From Propionivibrio dicarboxylicus (GTDB taxonomy: Bacteria > Pseudomonadota > Gammaproteobacteria > Burkholderiales > Rhodocyclaceae): DNA of 64,000 nucleotides. A program made the position numbers and the translations under genes. Under the pieces are notes generated by a model. It did no database searches. It was given only the letters and a program-made list of their open reading frames with translations, and was not told where the DNA came from. Within the stretch, counting starts at the first letter, position 1. Every line of letters begins with the position of its first letter. The DNA is taken from assembly GCA_945902805.1 (NCBI GenBank), contig CAMDMZ010000004.1, forward strand, positions 91,154-155,153, written 5' to 3'. Positions 8,217 through 18,914 of this stretch are shown one piece after another.

Positions 8217-9043
8217 TCACCAATGCCCTGACCATCGACGTCGAGGACTATTTTCAGGTCTCGGCCTTCGCGCCCTATATTCGGCGCGACGATTGGGACA
8301 ATTGCGAGTGCCGGGTCGAGCGCAACGTGGCGCGCATCCTGGCCTTGCTGGAAAAAGCGGGGGTCAAGGCGACTTTCTTTACTCTTGGTTGGATTGCCGA
8401 GCGTTACCCGGCAGTTGTACGAGACATTGTCGCCGGTGGGCACGAACTCGCGAGCCACGGCTACGGTCATCAGCGTGCCAGCGATCTAACGCCCGAACAA
8501 TTTCTTGACGATATCGTGCGTGCCAAAGCCCTGCTTGAAGATCTCGGCAGTGTTGAAGTGCGCGGTTATCGCGCACCCAGTTTTTCGATTGGTGCCGCGA
8601 ATCGCGACTGGGCCTTTGCCTGTCTTGATCGTGCTGGCTATCGCTACAGTTCGAGCGTCTATCCCGTGCGGCACGACCACTATGGCATGCCGGATGCGCC
8701 GCGCTTTTCATATCAGGTTCACACCGACCTGATCGAGGTACCGCCAACCACAGTGCGCCTGTTTAACCGCAATCTGCCGGCCAGTGGTGGCGGCTACTTT
8801 CGATTGATGCCTTATGGTCTTTCGCGCCTCCTGATCCAGCGTGTGAATCGGGTCGAGGAACAATCGGCGGTTTTTTACTTCCATCCATGGGAAATCGATG
8901 CCGACCAACCGCGAGTCGCCGGTATCGACGCCAAGACGCGCTTCCGTCATTACGTCAATATTGACCGCATGGAGCAGCGCCTGACTCGCCTGGTCCGGGA
9001 CTTTGCCTGGGGTCGGATGGATCGGATCTTCCTCCCGCAATGA
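8213..9043 (+). CDS. Polysaccharide deacetylase, XrtA/PEP-CTERM locus type
   Basis: 276 residues. The NodB-type fold begins LTIDVEDYFQ, supplying the catalytic Asp and metal Asp, and continues with the metal-binding SHGYGH motif and the RGYRAPSFSI strand. A C-terminal extension (about 180-276, with FYFHPWEIDADQPR) matches the domain found in PEP-CTERM-locus deacetylases. It would remove N-acetyl groups from the growing polymer or its precursor. Because there is no signal peptide it probably acts at the cytoplasmic side, or is exported by an unknown route. It overlaps both neighbours by 4 bp (ATGA). Confidence 0.88.
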   Translation: MITNALTIDVEDYFQVSAFAPYIRRDDWDNCECRVERNVARILALLEKAGVKATFFTLGWIAERYPAVVRDIVAGGHELASHGYGHQRASDLTPEQFLDDIVRAKALLEDLGSVEVRGYRAPSFSIGAANRDWAFACLDRAGYRYSSSVYPVRHDHYGMPDAPRFSYQVHTDLIEVPPTTVRLFNRNLPASGGGYFRLMPYGLSRLLIQRVNRVEEQSAVFYFHPWEIDADQPRVAGIDAKTRFRHYVNIDRMEQRLTRLVRDFAWGRMDRIFLPQ

Positions 9044-10113
9044 GTGATCACAGCACGCCAGCAGCGACCGGTTCCGGGTTGATCCTGCGCCGCCTCGACA
9101 GCGACAAACCGGCCGATCTCGCCCGCTGGGAGGCTTACGTCGCCACCGCCCCGAGCGCCACCTTCTTTCATCGCGCCGGTTGGCAGACCATCCTGCGCGA
9201 CGTATTTCATCATCGCTGTCATTTTCTGTATGTCGAACGCAACGGCCATATTTGCGGCATTCTGCCGCTTGCCCAGGTCAAGAGCCTGCTGTTTGGCAAT
9301 TCCCTGATCTCGCTTCCATTTGCGGTTTATGGTGGGGTCGTCGCCGACGATGACGCGGCAGCGGCCGCCCTTGAAGCGGAAGCGGATCGGCTGGCGCGCG
9401 AACTGGGTGTCGGCCATCTCGAGTACCGCAACGTCGACACGCACCATGCCGACTGGCCGAGCCAGGATCTTTACGTCACCTTCCGCAAGGAAATTCTGCC
9501 CGACGAAGAGGCCAATATGACCGCCATTCCGCGCAAGCAGCGCGCCATGGTGCGCAAGGGCATCAAGAACGGGCTGCGCAGCGAAATCGATCCGGGCGTT
9601 GATCGCTTCTTCGATCTGTTCGCCGACAATGTCCTGCGCCATGGCACGCCGGCGATGCCGAAGCGCTACTTCGAGGCCCTGCTGCAGGTCTTCGGCAAGG
9701 ATTGCGAAGTCATGACCGTGGTCGATGCCGATGGCCAGGCGATCAGCAGTGTGTTCAGCTTCTTCTTCCGCGACGAGATCCTGCCTTATTACGCGGGCGA
9801 CGCCGAGCGTGCCCGTGATCTCGCGGCCAATGATTTCAAATACTGGGAATTGATGCGTCGCGCCTGCCAACGCGGGCTCAAGATATTCGACTATGGACGC
9901 AGCAAGGTCGGCGCCGGGTCGTGGTCGTTCAAGAAAAACTGGGGATTCGAGCCCACCCCGTTACATTACGAATACCGCCTCTACACGCGCGACAGCATTC
10001 CGCAGAACAATCCGAACAATCCCAAGTACAAACTGATGATCGCCACCTGGCGGCGCTTGCCGGTCTGGGTGGCCAACCGGCTTGGCCCGCTCATCGTGCG
10101 CAACCTGGGCTGA
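9040..10113 (+). CDS. FemAB-like acyltransferase, XrtA/PEP-CTERM associated
   Basis: 357 residues with a double GNAT-like fold. Landmarks are RWEAYVATAPSATFFHRAGW at the N-terminus, the basic segment RKQRAMVRKGIKNGL in the middle and the conserved KIFDYGRSKVGAG with FKKNWGFEP near the C-terminus. Members are encoded beside the deacetylase and exosortase A and probably transfer an acyl or aminoacyl group to a sugar of the polymer, by analogy with FemAB peptidyltransferases. The substrate is unknown. Its start overlaps the deacetylase stop (ATGA). Confidence 0.85.
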   Translation: MSDHSTPAATGSGLILRRLDSDKPADLARWEAYVATAPSATFFHRAGWQTILRDVFHHRCHFLYVERNGHICGILPLAQVKSLLFGNSLISLPFAVYGGVVADDDAAAAALEAEADRLARELGVGHLEYRNVDTHHADWPSQDLYVTFRKEILPDEEANMTAIPRKQRAMVRKGIKNGLRSEIDPGVDRFFDLFADNVLRHGTPAMPKRYFEALLQVFGKDCEVMTVVDADGQAISSVFSFFFRDEILPYYAGDAERARDLAANDFKYWELMRRACQRGLKIFDYGRSKVGAGSWSFKKNWGFEPTPLHYEYRLYTRDSIPQNNPNNPKYKLMIATWRRLPVWVANRLGPLIVRNLG

Positions 10114-10121
10114 TTTGGCGC

Positions 10122-11333
10122 GTGGCCAATCTGCTTTACCTGGTGCATCGCCTACCTTATCCGCCCAACAAGGGCGACAAGGTACGTTCGTTCAATCTGC
10201 TCAAACACCTGGCAAAGCAGCATCAAATTTTCCTCGGCACCTTCATCGACGATCCGGAAGACGAAGCCTATCTCGATGCGGTCAAGTCTTATTGCGCCGA
10301 CGTCTACGTCGCGCGCCTGTCTCCCCGGTGGGGCAAACTGCGTAGCCTGACGGGTCTGCTGACCGGTGAAGCCTTGTCATTGCCGTATTACCGCGATGGC
10401 GGTTTGCGTCAGTGGGTGCAACACACCATCAGCGCCGCCCCGATCGATAAGGCCGTCATCTTCTCGTCAGTGATGGCCGATTATCTTGACGACATGGCGA
10501 GCCTGCCGACTCTGGTCGATTTCGTCGACATGGATTCCGCTAAATGGACTCAGTACGCATCGACCCATGCTTGGCCCCTGTCCTGGTTGTATCGGCGTGA
10601 AGGCAGCCGTTTGCTCGCCTTCGAGCGTGCAGTGGCAATGCGGGCGCGCCGATCGTTTTTCGTTACCGATGCCGAAACTGATTTGTTCCGTCGTGCCGCT
10701 CCTGAGACGGCTGATCGCGTCGAGGCGATCTGTAATGGGGTCGATTCCGATTTTTTTGCCCCAGAGAATGCCGGCGAATCGCCCTACCCGGCTGACATCA
10801 CTCCGGTCGTATTCACTGGTGCCATGGACTACTGGCCCAATGTCGATGGCGCCATCTGGTTCGCCAACGATATCCTGCCGGCCTTGCGTGCCCGCCATCC
10901 CGAGCTACGCTTCTACGTCGTCGGTCGAAATCCCGATCCCGCTGTCAACGCACTTGCTGCCGATAGCGCCCTGGGCACGGTGGTGACCGGAACCGTCGAT
11001 GATGTGCGGCCCTATATCGCCCACGCCGCCGTAATCGTCGCACCATTGCGGATCGCGCGCGGCATCCAGAATAAGGTGCTCGAAGCCATGGCCATGGCGC
11101 GGCCGGTCGTTGCCACAGCCAATTGCGCCGCTCCGATTGAGGCCAAGGTCGGGGACGAGCTGTTGGCGGCCGCCGATATTGCCGAGTTCATTACTGAAAT
11201 CGAAAGCCTGCTGGCGGATCGGGCGCGTGGCGATGCCATCGGTCGCAACGCCCGCGCGCGAGTGATCGCCGGGTATAGTTGGGACGCCCATCTGAGCCGC
11301 CTTGATTCCTATCTGGAGCCCACCCGCCCATGA
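10122..11333 (+). CDS. Glycosyltransferase family 4, XrtA associated (TIGR03087-like)
   Basis: 403 residues if translation begins at GTG 10122, giving VANLLYLVHRLPYPPNKGDK, the conserved N-terminus of this group (VHRLPYPPNKGDKVR). The open frame extends upstream inside the FemAB gene but without homology. The second Rossmann domain has the GT4 nucleotide-sugar site (VIVAPLRIARGIQNKVLEAM, with the acidic residue in KVLEAMAMARPVV). It is a cytoplasmic enzyme adding one sugar to the lipid-linked repeat unit. The stop overlaps the xrtA start (ATGA). Confidence 0.85.
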   Translation: MANLLYLVHRLPYPPNKGDKVRSFNLLKHLAKQHQIFLGTFIDDPEDEAYLDAVKSYCADVYVARLSPRWGKLRSLTGLLTGEALSLPYYRDGGLRQWVQHTISAAPIDKAVIFSSVMADYLDDMASLPTLVDFVDMDSAKWTQYASTHAWPLSWLYRREGSRLLAFERAVAMRARRSFFVTDAETDLFRRAAPETADRVEAICNGVDSDFFAPENAGESPYPADITPVVFTGAMDYWPNVDGAIWFANDILPALRARHPELRFYVVGRNPDPAVNALAADSALGTVVTGTVDDVRPYIAHAAVIVAPLRIARGIQNKVLEAMAMARPVVATANCAAPIEAKVGDELLAAADIAEFITEIESLLADRARGDAIGRNARARVIAGYSWDAHLSRLDSYLEPTRP

Positions 11334-12895
11334 CCGCCGTCTCGCCAGAACCGACTTTTTCGCGCTGGTCCGCTGTCACGGCGATCGCTCTGGTCGAGCT
11401 GCTGCTTATCGCCCTGTTCTACGATACGGCCGCCGCGATGGTTGGCATCTGGTGGCGATCCGAAACCTTCAATCATGCCTTTCTCGTTCCGCCGATTTCA
11501 CTGTGGCTGATTTGGGAACGACGGCACACCCTGGCCGGAATCGTGCCGCGTCCGACCTGGTGGCTCTTGCCCATAATGGTCGGATTGGCCGTCGCCTGGT
11601 TGCTCGGCGAACTTGCGGCGGTGAATGCGGTAACCCAGCTTGCTTTTGTTGCCATGCTGGTGCTTGCCGTACCATTGGTCCTTGGTCTACCGCTGGCGCT
11701 TCAAATCGCATTTCCGCTCGGCTTCCTGTTTTTCGCCGTGCCGATCGGCGAATTCGTTATGCCCAAGTTGATGGACTGGACCGCCGACTTTACCGTCCTC
11801 GCTCTGCGTGCGAGCGGCATCCCGGTGTATCAGGAAGGCTTGCAGTTCATCATCCCCTCGGGACGCTGGTCGGTGGTCGAAGCCTGCAGTGGTGTGCGCT
11901 ACCTGTTGGCTTCGCTGACCGTCGGCACGCTCTACGCCTACCTCAATTATCACTCGCTCAAGCGCCGCCTGATCTTTGTGCTGGTCTCCATCTTGGTGCC
12001 GGTCGCCGCCAACTGGGGGCGCGCCTACCTGATCGTGATGCTCGGCCATCTGTCCGGCAACGAACTCGCGACCGGCGCCGATCACCTGATTTATGGCTGG
12101 GTCTTCTTCGGCATCGTGATCCTGATCATGTTCGCCATTGGCATGCGCTGGCGCGAGCCGGATCTCGTTTACGATGCCGCTGCCGAACAGGCCGCCGCCG
12201 TCTTCGCACGTGCCCATACGCAAGTCAAACCGCTCGCTCTGGCGGCAGTGGCCGTCTTGGTGATCGCTGCCGTCCCGCAGCTTGCACTAAGCCGGCTGAA
12301 TTCGCCGACTAACGTGGCAACGCCGATCGTCGATGGTGCCACCCTGATTCAGACTGGCTGGTCGCAACTCGACACACCGCCTGCCGACTGGCAGCCCGAC
12401 TTTGCCAATCCCTCGGCGATTCTCAATCTTGGCCTGGGCCACAACGAGCAGCGCGTCGGCGTATTCATCGCCTATTACCGCCAACAAGGTTACGAACGCA
12501 AGTTGATCAGTTCCCAGAATGTGCTGGCCGTCAGTAATGACGAACTCTGGGCTCAGGTCAACCGCAGTGGACGAGACCTTGTTCTCGACGGTCAGGCGGC
12601 ATCCATCCGCACCGGAGTCCTGCGCGGTCAGCGCGGCTTGATGGGTTCGGAACCGCTGCGTCTGCTGGTCTGGCACTGGTACTGGATCGATGGCCGTTGG
12701 GTAGCCAGTGATCACCTCGGCAAACTTTATCTGGCCCTTTCGCGCTTGCTGGGACGTGGCGATGATTCCGCTGCGATCTTCTTCTACGCGGCCGAAGATG
12801 TTCCGGACGGTGCGGAAGCGGCGCTGGAACAAGCCGTTGCCGCCACCGGTGGCGCTTTGCGCCAGACCCTGGAAGCGACCCGAGCACGGCGCTAA
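11330..12895 (+). CDS. xrtA: Exosortase A with fused EpsI domain
   Basis: 521 residues. The N-terminal half has about eight membrane helices carrying the cysteine-protease-like triad: Cys186 in VVEACSGVRYLL, Arg231 in NWGRAYLIV and His252 in GADHLIYGW. The C-terminal part (about 310-510) is an EpsI/DUF3485 domain, as is usual for exosortase A. The enzyme cleaves PEP-CTERM signals in the inner membrane and is thought to hand the protein to the surface or matrix. A likely substrate is encoded at 28909-29721. The coding sequence is intact, with overlap to the preceding glycosyltransferase and 10 bp to the amidotransferase. Confidence 0.93.
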   Translation: MTAVSPEPTFSRWSAVTAIALVELLLIALFYDTAAAMVGIWWRSETFNHAFLVPPISLWLIWERRHTLAGIVPRPTWWLLPIMVGLAVAWLLGELAAVNAVTQLAFVAMLVLAVPLVLGLPLALQIAFPLGFLFFAVPIGEFVMPKLMDWTADFTVLALRASGIPVYQEGLQFIIPSGRWSVVEACSGVRYLLASLTVGTLYAYLNYHSLKRRLIFVLVSILVPVAANWGRAYLIVMLGHLSGNELATGADHLIYGWVFFGIVILIMFAIGMRWREPDLVYDAAAEQAAAVFARAHTQVKPLALAAVAVLVIAAVPQLALSRLNSPTNVATPIVDGATLIQTGWSQLDTPPADWQPDFANPSAILNLGLGHNEQRVGVFIAYYRQQGYERKLISSQNVLAVSNDELWAQVNRSGRDLVLDGQAASIRTGVLRGQRGLMGSEPLRLLVWHWYWIDGRWVASDHLGKLYLALSRLLGRGDDSAAIFFYAAEDVPDGAEAALEQAVAATGGALRQTLEATRARR

Positions 12896-12905
12896 GACCT
12901 TCATC

Positions 12906-14825
12906 ATGTGTGGCATTTCCGGCATCTTCGACCTTACGGGAACACGCGACTATCCGCGTGATCTGCTGCAGCGTATCAACGATATCCAGTCGCATCGCGG
13001 CCCCGACGAGGCCGGTCTGCATCTTGAACCGGGCGTCGCCCTCGGTCACCGTCGGCTTTCCATCATCGACATTGCCACCGGCCAGCAACCGCTGTTCAAT
13101 GAAGACGGCGCCGTCGCCGTCGTGTTCAACGGCGAGATCTACAACTTTCAGGAACTCGTCCCCGAACTGCAGGCTCTCGGGCACATTTTCCACACCCGTA
13201 GCGATACCGAAGTAATTGTTCACGCTTGGGAAGCCTGGGGTGAAGCCTGCGTCCAGCGTTTCCGTGGCATGTTTGCCTTCGCGGTTTGGGATCGCCGGCA
13301 GCAAACGCTATTCCTGGCCCGCGACCGCATGGGTGTCAAGCCGCTGCATTACGCGCTACTCGCCGATGGCAGCTTTGTTTTTGGCTCCGAACTCAAGGTG
13401 GTCACCGCGTTTCCCGGCTTCCCGCGCGACTTCGATCCCCTGGCCGTGGAAGAGTACTTTGCGCTCGGCTATGTGGCCGAGCCGCGCAGCATCTACCGCG
13501 CCGCACGCAAATTGATGCCCGGCCATTCGCTGCTGCTGCGGCGCGGTCACGCCTTGCCGGAGCCGCGGGAATATTGGGATGTTCGCTTCACGGGAGATAG
13601 CCGACTGGAGGCCAGCGAAGCCATTACTCAGCTGCGCGAACGCATCGATGAAGCCGTCAAACTGCGCCTGATTGCCGAGGTACCGCTCGGTGCGTTCCTC
13701 TCCGGCGGCGTCGATTCGAGTGCCGTGGTGGCGACCATGGCCGGGCTTGCCAATACCCCGGTGCGTACCTGCGCGATTGGTTTCGACGATCCGGATTTCA
13801 ACGAATCAGCCTTTGCCGCCCAGGTTGCCGAGCGCTATCACACCGACCATCATCTCGATGTCATCAGCGGCGATGAATCCGGCACCGACGCCCTGATGGA
13901 TTACCTCGCCTGGCTCTACGACGAACCCTACGCCGACAGCTCAGCTCTGCCAACCTACCGCGTCTGCCAGTTGGCGCGCCGTCACGTCACCGTTGCCTTA
14001 TCTGGCGACGGCGGTGACGAATCGTTCGGCGGCTACCGGCGCTACCGCATGCATCTGGCCGAGGAGCGCACCCGTGGTGCCTTGCCATTGATGCTGCGCC
14101 GGCCGCTCTTCGGTAGTTTGGGCCGACTCTACCCCAAGGCCGACTGGGCGCCGCGAATACTGCGCGCCAAAACCACGTTCCAGGCCCTGGCGCTGGATTC
14201 GGTCGAAGCCTATTTTCACAGCATGTCGATCGCCCGTGATGACGAGCGTGCCGCCATGTATTCAAACGAGCTGACCAACGCCCTCGCTGGCTACAACGCG
14301 GTCGAAGTCTTTCGTCTGCATGCCGGTCGCGCCGGCACCGATGATCCGTTAGCGCTAATCCAGTACATCGATTACAAGACTTGGCTCACCGGCGACATCA
14401 ATACCAAGGTGGATCGGGCCAGCATGGCGCACGCCCTGGAAGTGCGCGAGCCGCTGATGGATCATCGCCTGGTGGAGTGGGTGGCGACGCTGCCCACTGA
14501 CTTCAAGATCCAGGACGGCGAAGGCAAATGGTTGTTCAAGAAAGCTTTTGAACCCTCCTTGCCCAACGACGTGCTGTATCGCCCGAAAATGGGATTCTCG
14601 GTGCCGCTGGCGCGCTGGTTGCGTGGCCCGCTGAATGCGCGTCTGCGCTCAGCATTGCTCGGACCACGCATGCTCGATACCGGCTATTTTGACCGTGACC
14701 GTCTCACCACCATGATTTCCCAGCATGAATCCGGACAACGCGATTTTTCGGCGCCGCTGTGGAGCCTGCTGATGTTCGACGCCTTTCTCAAGAACGGCGG
14801 ATTGGCTGAGGCGCCAAAACTTTAG
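12906..14825 (+). CDS. XrtA-system amidotransferase 1 (asparagine-synthetase-like)
   Basis: 639 residues from ATG 12906; the frame is open upstream, but [10 protein letters not shown] is the required class II amidotransferase N-terminus with nucleophile Cys2. The glutaminase domain (about 1-200) is followed by the ATP pyrophosphatase domain with the PP-loop [11 protein letters not shown] and a second signature [15 protein letters not shown]. The reaction is glutamine-dependent amide formation on a carboxylate, here probably a uronic acid of the polymer, as proposed for Zoogloea-type and PEP-CTERM loci. Its last codons overlap the convergent manC stop by 4 bp. A close paralogue lies at 21199-23103 and a Cys-less relative at 34865-36556. 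Confidence 0.9.
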   Translation: MCGISGIFDLTGTRDYPRDLLQRINDIQSHRGPDEAGLHLEPGVALGHRRLSIIDIATGQQPLFNEDGAVAVVFNGEIYNFQELVPELQALGHIFHTRSDTEVIVHAWEAWGEACVQRFRGMFAFAVWDRRQQTLFLARDRMGVKPLHYALLADGSFVFGSELKVVTAFPGFPRDFDPLAVEEYFALGYVAEPRSIYRAARKLMPGHSLLLRRGHALPEPREYWDVRFTGDSRLEASEAITQLRERIDEAVKLRLIAEVPLGAFLSGGVDSSAVVATMAGLANTPVRTCAIGFDDPDFNESAFAAQVAERYHTDHHLDVISGDESGTDALMDYLAWLYDEPYADSSALPTYRVCQLARRHVTVALSGDGGDESFGGYRRYRMHLAEERTRGALPLMLRRPLFGSLGRLYPKADWAPRILRAKTTFQALALDSVEAYFHSMSIARDDERAAMYSNELTNALAGYNAVEVFRLHAGRAGTDDPLALIQYIDYKTWLTGDINTKVDRASMAHALEVREPLMDHRLVEWVATLPTDFKIQDGEGKWLFKKAFEPSLPNDVLYRPKMGFSVPLARWLRGPLNARLRSALLGPRMLDTGYFDRDRLTTMISQHESGQRDFSAPLWSLLMFDAFLKNGGLAEAPKL

Positions 14826-16315
14826 CTTGCTGGGTTCGTTGCTGCTTCGCCTCGCCCATACGTATCATCAAAACGCACAATGTCATCTTCGCCGAGATAA
14901 GCCCCGGATTGCACTTCAATGATGTGCAGATCGATCTTGCCCGGGTTTTCCAGACGGTGCGTATGGCCGAGTGGGATATAGGTCGACTGGTTTTCGCAGA
15001 GCAGCATTTCACGACCATCGACGGTCACCTTGGCCGTCCCGCTGACCACTACCCAATGTTCGGCGCGATGATGGTGCATTTGCAATGAAAGCTTTTCGCC
15101 GGGCTTGACCATAATGCGCTTGACTTGGAAACGGTCGCCAGCATCGATGCCCTCGTACCAGCCCCAGGGCCGATACACGCGCAAATTATCCAGATGCTCG
15201 CGGCGACCCTGTTGCTCAAAAAACTTGATAGCGCGCTTGATTTCCTGCGCCTTGTCGCGATGCATGACCAGCACCGCATCCGCCGTCTCGACGACCACCA
15301 GATCCTGCACGCCGATCACCGCTACCAGCCGGCTTTCGGCCCGGATATAGCTATTGGTTGTTTCGGTCGCGAAAACGTCGCCGCGAATGACGTTGCCGGC
15401 CTCATCCTTGGGCGAAATCTGCCAGAGCGAATCCCAGGAGCCGACATCGCTCCAACCGAAATGCGCCGGCACCACCGCCGCGCGATGGGTAGCCTGCATC
15501 ACGGCGTAATCGATCGACTCGGATGGGCAGGCCAAAAAGTCGGCGCTGGCGGGACGGCGGAAATCGAGATCCACGCTCTGACCCTTCCAGGCAGTCGTCG
15601 CAGCGTCCAGAATATCAGGGCGGTGCTGGCCAAGTTCTTCGAGATAACGTCGCGCCGAGAACAGAAACATGCCGCTGTTCCAGGTGTAGCCGCCTTCATC
15701 AAGGTAAGCCTGCGCCGCCTCCCGGTTCGGCTTCTCGACAAAGCGCGCAACCGAGAAAAACTCGTGTCCCGTGTTGTCGGTCCGGGAGAGCAAGGCCCCC
15801 GCCTTGATATAGCCGTAGCCAGTCTCGGGCCCTGACGGCACGATGCCGAATGTGACCAAATAACCTTCCGCTGCCGCGTCGGTTGCCGTATTCACCGCAG
15901 CGGCGAAAGTGTCCTGATCGTCGATTACATGGTCGGCCGGCAACACCAGCATTAGCGCTTCAGGATCGCTTTCGGCCAGATGAAGTGCCGCCAGCGCGAT
16001 CGCCGGCGCCGTATTTCGGCCCGCCGGTTCGAGGTAAATCGCCGCCGGCACCTGGCCGCTGGCAAGACTTTGTTCGCGGATCAGGAAACGGTGTTCCTGG
16101 TTGCAGATCAGCAGCGGCGGTTGCGCACCGGGCAACGCTGCGGCGCGTTCCACCGTCGCCTGCAACATGGTGCGTGACTCCGTCAACGCCAGCAATTGCT
16201 TGGGAAAGACCGAGCGTGAGAGCGGCCACAAGCGCGTACCGCTGCCGCCGGAAAGGATCACGGGATGGAGGGTCTTGGGTGTATTCGGTGTATTCGGTGT
16301 ATTTGGTGAGTTCAT
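14822..16315 (-). CDS. manC: Mannose-1-phosphate guanylyltransferase / mannose-6-phosphate isomerase
   Basis: 497 residues from ATG 16315. The nucleotidyltransferase signature [17 protein letters not shown] comes straight after a short NTPNTPNTP tract encoded by three 9-bp repeats. The pyrophosphorylase active site ([14 protein letters not shown]) and the C-terminal cupin isomerase domain ([20 protein letters not shown]) are both present, giving a bifunctional enzyme for GDP-mannose. An upstream in-frame ATG at 16348 would add 11 residues. At 15536-15559 the sequence carries a copy of the dispersed tag, read antisense as a RRPASADF segment, where family members usually have a shorter loop. 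It overlaps the convergent amidotransferase gene by 4 bp. Confidence 0.92.
   Translation of the reverse strand: MNSPNTPNTPNTPKTLHPVILSGGSGTRLWPLSRSVFPKQLLALTESRTMLQATVERAAALPGAQPPLLICNQEHRFLIREQSLASGQVPAAIYLEPAGRNTAPAIALAALHLAESDPEALMLVLPADHVIDDQDTFAAAVNTATDAAAEGYLVTFGIVPSGPETGYGYIKAGALLSRTDNTGHEFFSVARFVEKPNREAAQAYLDEGGYTWNSGMFLFSARRYLEELGQHRPDILDAATTAWKGQSVDLDFRRPASADFLACPSESIDYAVMQATHRAAVVPAHFGWSDVGSWDSLWQISPKDEAGNVIRGDVFATETTNSYIRAESRLVAVIGVQDLVVVETADAVLVMHRDKAQEIKRAIKFFEQQGRREHLDNLRVYRPWGWYEGIDAGDRFQVKRIMVKPGEKLSLQMHHHRAEHWVVVSGTAKVTVDGREMLLCENQSTYIPLGHTHRLENPGKIDLHIIEVQSGAYLGEDDIVRFDDTYGRGEAATNPAS
15536..15559 (+). repeat. Dispersed 24-bp tag, copy inside manC
   Basis: Matches the tag AAAGTCGGCGCTGGCGGGAC plus GGCG without mismatch. 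It lies antisense to manC and within its reading frame. Confidence 0.7.
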
Positions 16316-16396
16316 GTACGTGGTAGCCGATGGCATATGTCGAAACAATCTGGCACTCTAACTGAATCAAGAATGCTTGTGCGTTGCGTCCAGCCG

Positions 16397-17404
16397 CTAC
16401 ACCTTGAAGTAATTCTGATACCAGGCCACAAAGCGGTTCACGCCGTCTTCCACGGTCGTCGCTGGTTTGTAGTGAAATTGTTCGACCAGATCGTCAACGT
16501 TGGCGTAGGTATCCGGTACATCCCCCGGCTGTAGCGGCAACATTTCTTTCTCAGCCGTCTTGCCCAACGCTTTTTCCAGTGCCGCGATGTAATCCATCAG
16601 TTCCACCGGCTGATTGTTGCCAATGTTATAGACCCGCCACGGTGCGGTACTCGTGCCCGGATCGGGCTGATCGCCACGCCAATTCGGATTACCTGGCGCC
16701 GGGCGATCCAGCACCCGAATCACCCCTTCAACGATGTCATCGATGAAGGTGAAATCGCGCCGGTGCTTGCCGTAGTTGAAGACCGGAATCTTCTCACCGG
16801 CCAGAATCGCCTTGGTAAATTTGAACAAGGCCATGTCTGGCCGGCCCCACGGACCATAGACCGTAAAGAAGCGCAAACCCGTGGTCGGCAGTTGGTAGAG
16901 GTGGCTGTAAGTGTGCGCCATCAGTTCGTTCGCCTTCTTGCTCGCGGCGTAAAGGCTTAGCGGATGATCGACGTTGTGATGAACCGAAAACGGCATTTCG
17001 GTATTCGCCCCATACACGCTGGAACTGCTGGCGTAGACCAGATGCTCCACGCCATGATGGCGACAGCCCTCCAATATATGGGCAAAACCGACGATATTGC
17101 TGTCGATATAGGCCAGAGGATTGTCGATCGAATAACGCACCCCAGCCTGCGCTGCCAGATTCACCACGCGCTGCGGCTGGTGCGTGGCAAAGCAGGATTC
17201 CATTGCCTTGCGATCGGCCAGGTCGATGCGCAAATGCGTGTAGTTAGGGTGACTGGCGTGCCGCGCCAAACGCGCCTCTTTGATCGCCGGATCGTAGTAG
17301 TCATTGTGGTTGTCGATACCAATGACCGTGTCGCCCCTCTCCAATAGACGCAGCGAAAGATCGGATCCAATAAACCCGGCCGCGCCGGTGACGAGTATTT
17401 TCAT
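16397..17404 (-). CDS. UDP-glucuronate 4-epimerase-like NAD-dependent epimerase
   Basis: 335 residues from ATG 17404 ([20 protein letters not shown]); the frame extends further upstream without homology. It is an extended SDR with the NAD-binding GxxGxxG motif, catalytic SSSSVYG and YAASKK (YxxxK), and the substrate loop [12 protein letters not shown] shared by UDP-GlcA 4-epimerases. The likely product is UDP-galacturonate, although UDP-glucose or UDP-HexNAc specificity cannot be excluded from sequence alone. It is divergent from the dehydrogenase gene and 81 bp upstream of manC on the same strand. Confidence 0.85.
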   Translation of the reverse strand: MKILVTGAAGFIGSDLSLRLLERGDTVIGIDNHNDYYDPAIKEARLARHASHPNYTHLRIDLADRKAMESCFATHQPQRVVNLAAQAGVRYSIDNPLAYIDSNIVGFAHILEGCRHHGVEHLVYASSSSVYGANTEMPFSVHHNVDHPLSLYAASKKANELMAHTYSHLYQLPTTGLRFFTVYGPWGRPDMALFKFTKAILAGEKIPVFNYGKHRRDFTFIDDIVEGVIRVLDRPAPGNPNWRGDQPDPGTSTAPWRVYNIGNNQPVELMDYIAALEKALGKTAEKEMLPLQPGDVPDTYANVDDLVEQFHYKPATTVEDGVNRFVAWYQNYFKV

Positions 17405-17582
17405 GTGCCCTTGCTCTCCCTGCAGTGTATGGCAAGGCTTCAAAAACCAGCGGAAGCCTTTCAATATCGCTAATGATACGAGTGAAAACGACTTCGCCGA
17501 CACGCAAGTTAGCTCGGCTATACTTCTGTCATTGGTCCGGTGTCGATTACCGGGTTTCGGGTTTTGAAAGGGAGAGTGAGTC
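17405..17582. promoter_or_regulatory. Divergent intergenic promoter region
   Basis: 178 bp separate the divergent epimerase (minus) and dehydrogenase (plus) genes, so promoters for both directions must lie here. A purine-rich GGGAGAGTGAGTC segment (17571-17583) serves as ribosome-binding site for the dehydrogenase. I see no confident core promoter boxes or palindromes. Confidence 0.4.
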
Positions 17583-18881
17583 ATGACTTTGGGTTCAAGT
17601 ACCTGCGTTGCAGTGGTCGGGTTGGGTTACGTTGGCTTGCCGTTGGCGGTCGAGTTCGGAAAGAAATACCGAACCATAGGCTTCGACTTATCCGAAACCA
17701 AAGTCAATCACTACAAGAGCTTTTGCGATCCAACCGGTGAAGTCAGCACCGAAAATCTGAAGGCAGCCACCCAGCTCACGGTGACCACCGATCCCTCCCA
17801 ACTGATCGAAGCCGATTTCATCATTGTGGCGGTGCCAACCCCTGTCGGCGACGCACACATCCCCGATTTCTCACCACTGGTTGGGTCGTCCACCACGGTT
17901 GGCAAGCACATGAAACGTGGCGCCACGGTGATTTATGAATCCACGGTGTATCCCGGTGCGACCGAAGAGGTCTGTATCCCACTGCTGGAAAAGCATTCCG
18001 GGATGAAGTGGTTGCAAGACTTCCACGTTGGCTATTCGCCGGAACGCGTTAATCCGGGCGACAAGGAGCGCACCATTACCAAAATCGTCAAGGTCGTATC
18101 TGGCGATGATGGCCCGACATCCGAAGCCGTTGCCGAGCTCTACGGCTCCGTGATTACCGCAGGCGTACATCGAGCCAGTAGCATCAAAGTGGCCGAGGCC
18201 GCCAAGGTGATCGAAAACACCCAGCGTGACCTCAACATTGCCTTAATGAATGAGTTGGCCCTGATTTTCGACCGTATCGGCATTGATACGCTGGAAGTGC
18301 TTCAGGCGGCGGGCACCAAGTGGAATTTCCTGCCCTTCAGACCGGGTCTGGTTGGTGGCCATTGCATTGGTGTAGACCCTTACTATCTGACACACAAGGC
18401 CGAAATGCTCGGTTATCACCCGCAAGTCATCCTTGCCGGACGACGCATTAACGACGGCATGGCGGCTTACGTGGCGCAGCAGGCGGTTAAGAAAATGATC
18501 AACAACGGAGTATCCGTCAAAGGCGCCAAAGTTATTGTGCTCGGCCTCACCTTCAAGGAAAACTGCCCAGACTTGCGTAACTCGAAAGTGGCCGACTTGG
18601 TGGCTGAATTGCAATCCTTTGGCTGTGCAGTGGCTGTCCATGACCCGATCGCCGAAGCCCCCGAGGCGGTGCACGAATATGGCATCACACTGACCTCTTG
18701 GGCCAATCTTCCCGCGGATGCCGATGCGATTGTCGCCGCCGTCTCTCACAAAGAGTATCTCGCCATGCCGCTGGGCGAACTAACGGCTAAGCTCAAGCCG
18801 CAAGGCGTCTTCGTCGACGTCAAGTCCGCTTACGATGCCAAGGCGATTGCAAATGCCGGCTACACCATGTGGCGGCTCTAA
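17583..18881 (+). CDS. UDP-N-acetylhexosamine C6 dehydrogenase (TviB/WbpO-like)
   Basis: 432 residues. The N-terminal NAD domain starts [20 protein letters not shown], the central helix carries the conserved [19 protein letters not shown] segment, and the catalytic Cys lies near residue 260 in [19 protein letters not shown]. These features fit the UDP-GlcNAc/UDP-GalNAc dehydrogenases of Vi-antigen type rather than UDP-glucose dehydrogenase. The product would be a UDP-HexNAc uronate, a plausible substrate for the amidotransferases. It is followed by the TviC-like epimerase, repeating the tviB-tviC pairing. Confidence 0.88.
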   Translation: MTLGSSTCVAVVGLGYVGLPLAVEFGKKYRTIGFDLSETKVNHYKSFCDPTGEVSTENLKAATQLTVTTDPSQLIEADFIIVAVPTPVGDAHIPDFSPLVGSSTTVGKHMKRGATVIYESTVYPGATEEVCIPLLEKHSGMKWLQDFHVGYSPERVNPGDKERTITKIVKVVSGDDGPTSEAVAELYGSVITAGVHRASSIKVAEAAKVIENTQRDLNIALMNELALIFDRIGIDTLEVLQAAGTKWNFLPFRPGLVGGHCIGVDPYYLTHKAEMLGYHPQVILAGRRINDGMAAYVAQQAVKKMINNGVSVKGAKVIVLGLTFKENCPDLRNSKVADLVAELQSFGCAVAVHDPIAEAPEAVHEYGITLTSWANLPADADAIVAAVSHKEYLAMPLGELTAKLKPQGVFVDVKSAYDAKAIANAGYTMWRL

Positions 18882-18914
18882 GGTCGGTTGGCGTTTCTCA
18901 CGGAAGGCGAATAC

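Noticed and set aside
9899..9920. KVGAG-coding sequence in the FemAB-like gene resembling the tag
   Set aside because: The peptide is part of the conserved YGRSKxGxG motif of the family and the DNA match is short.
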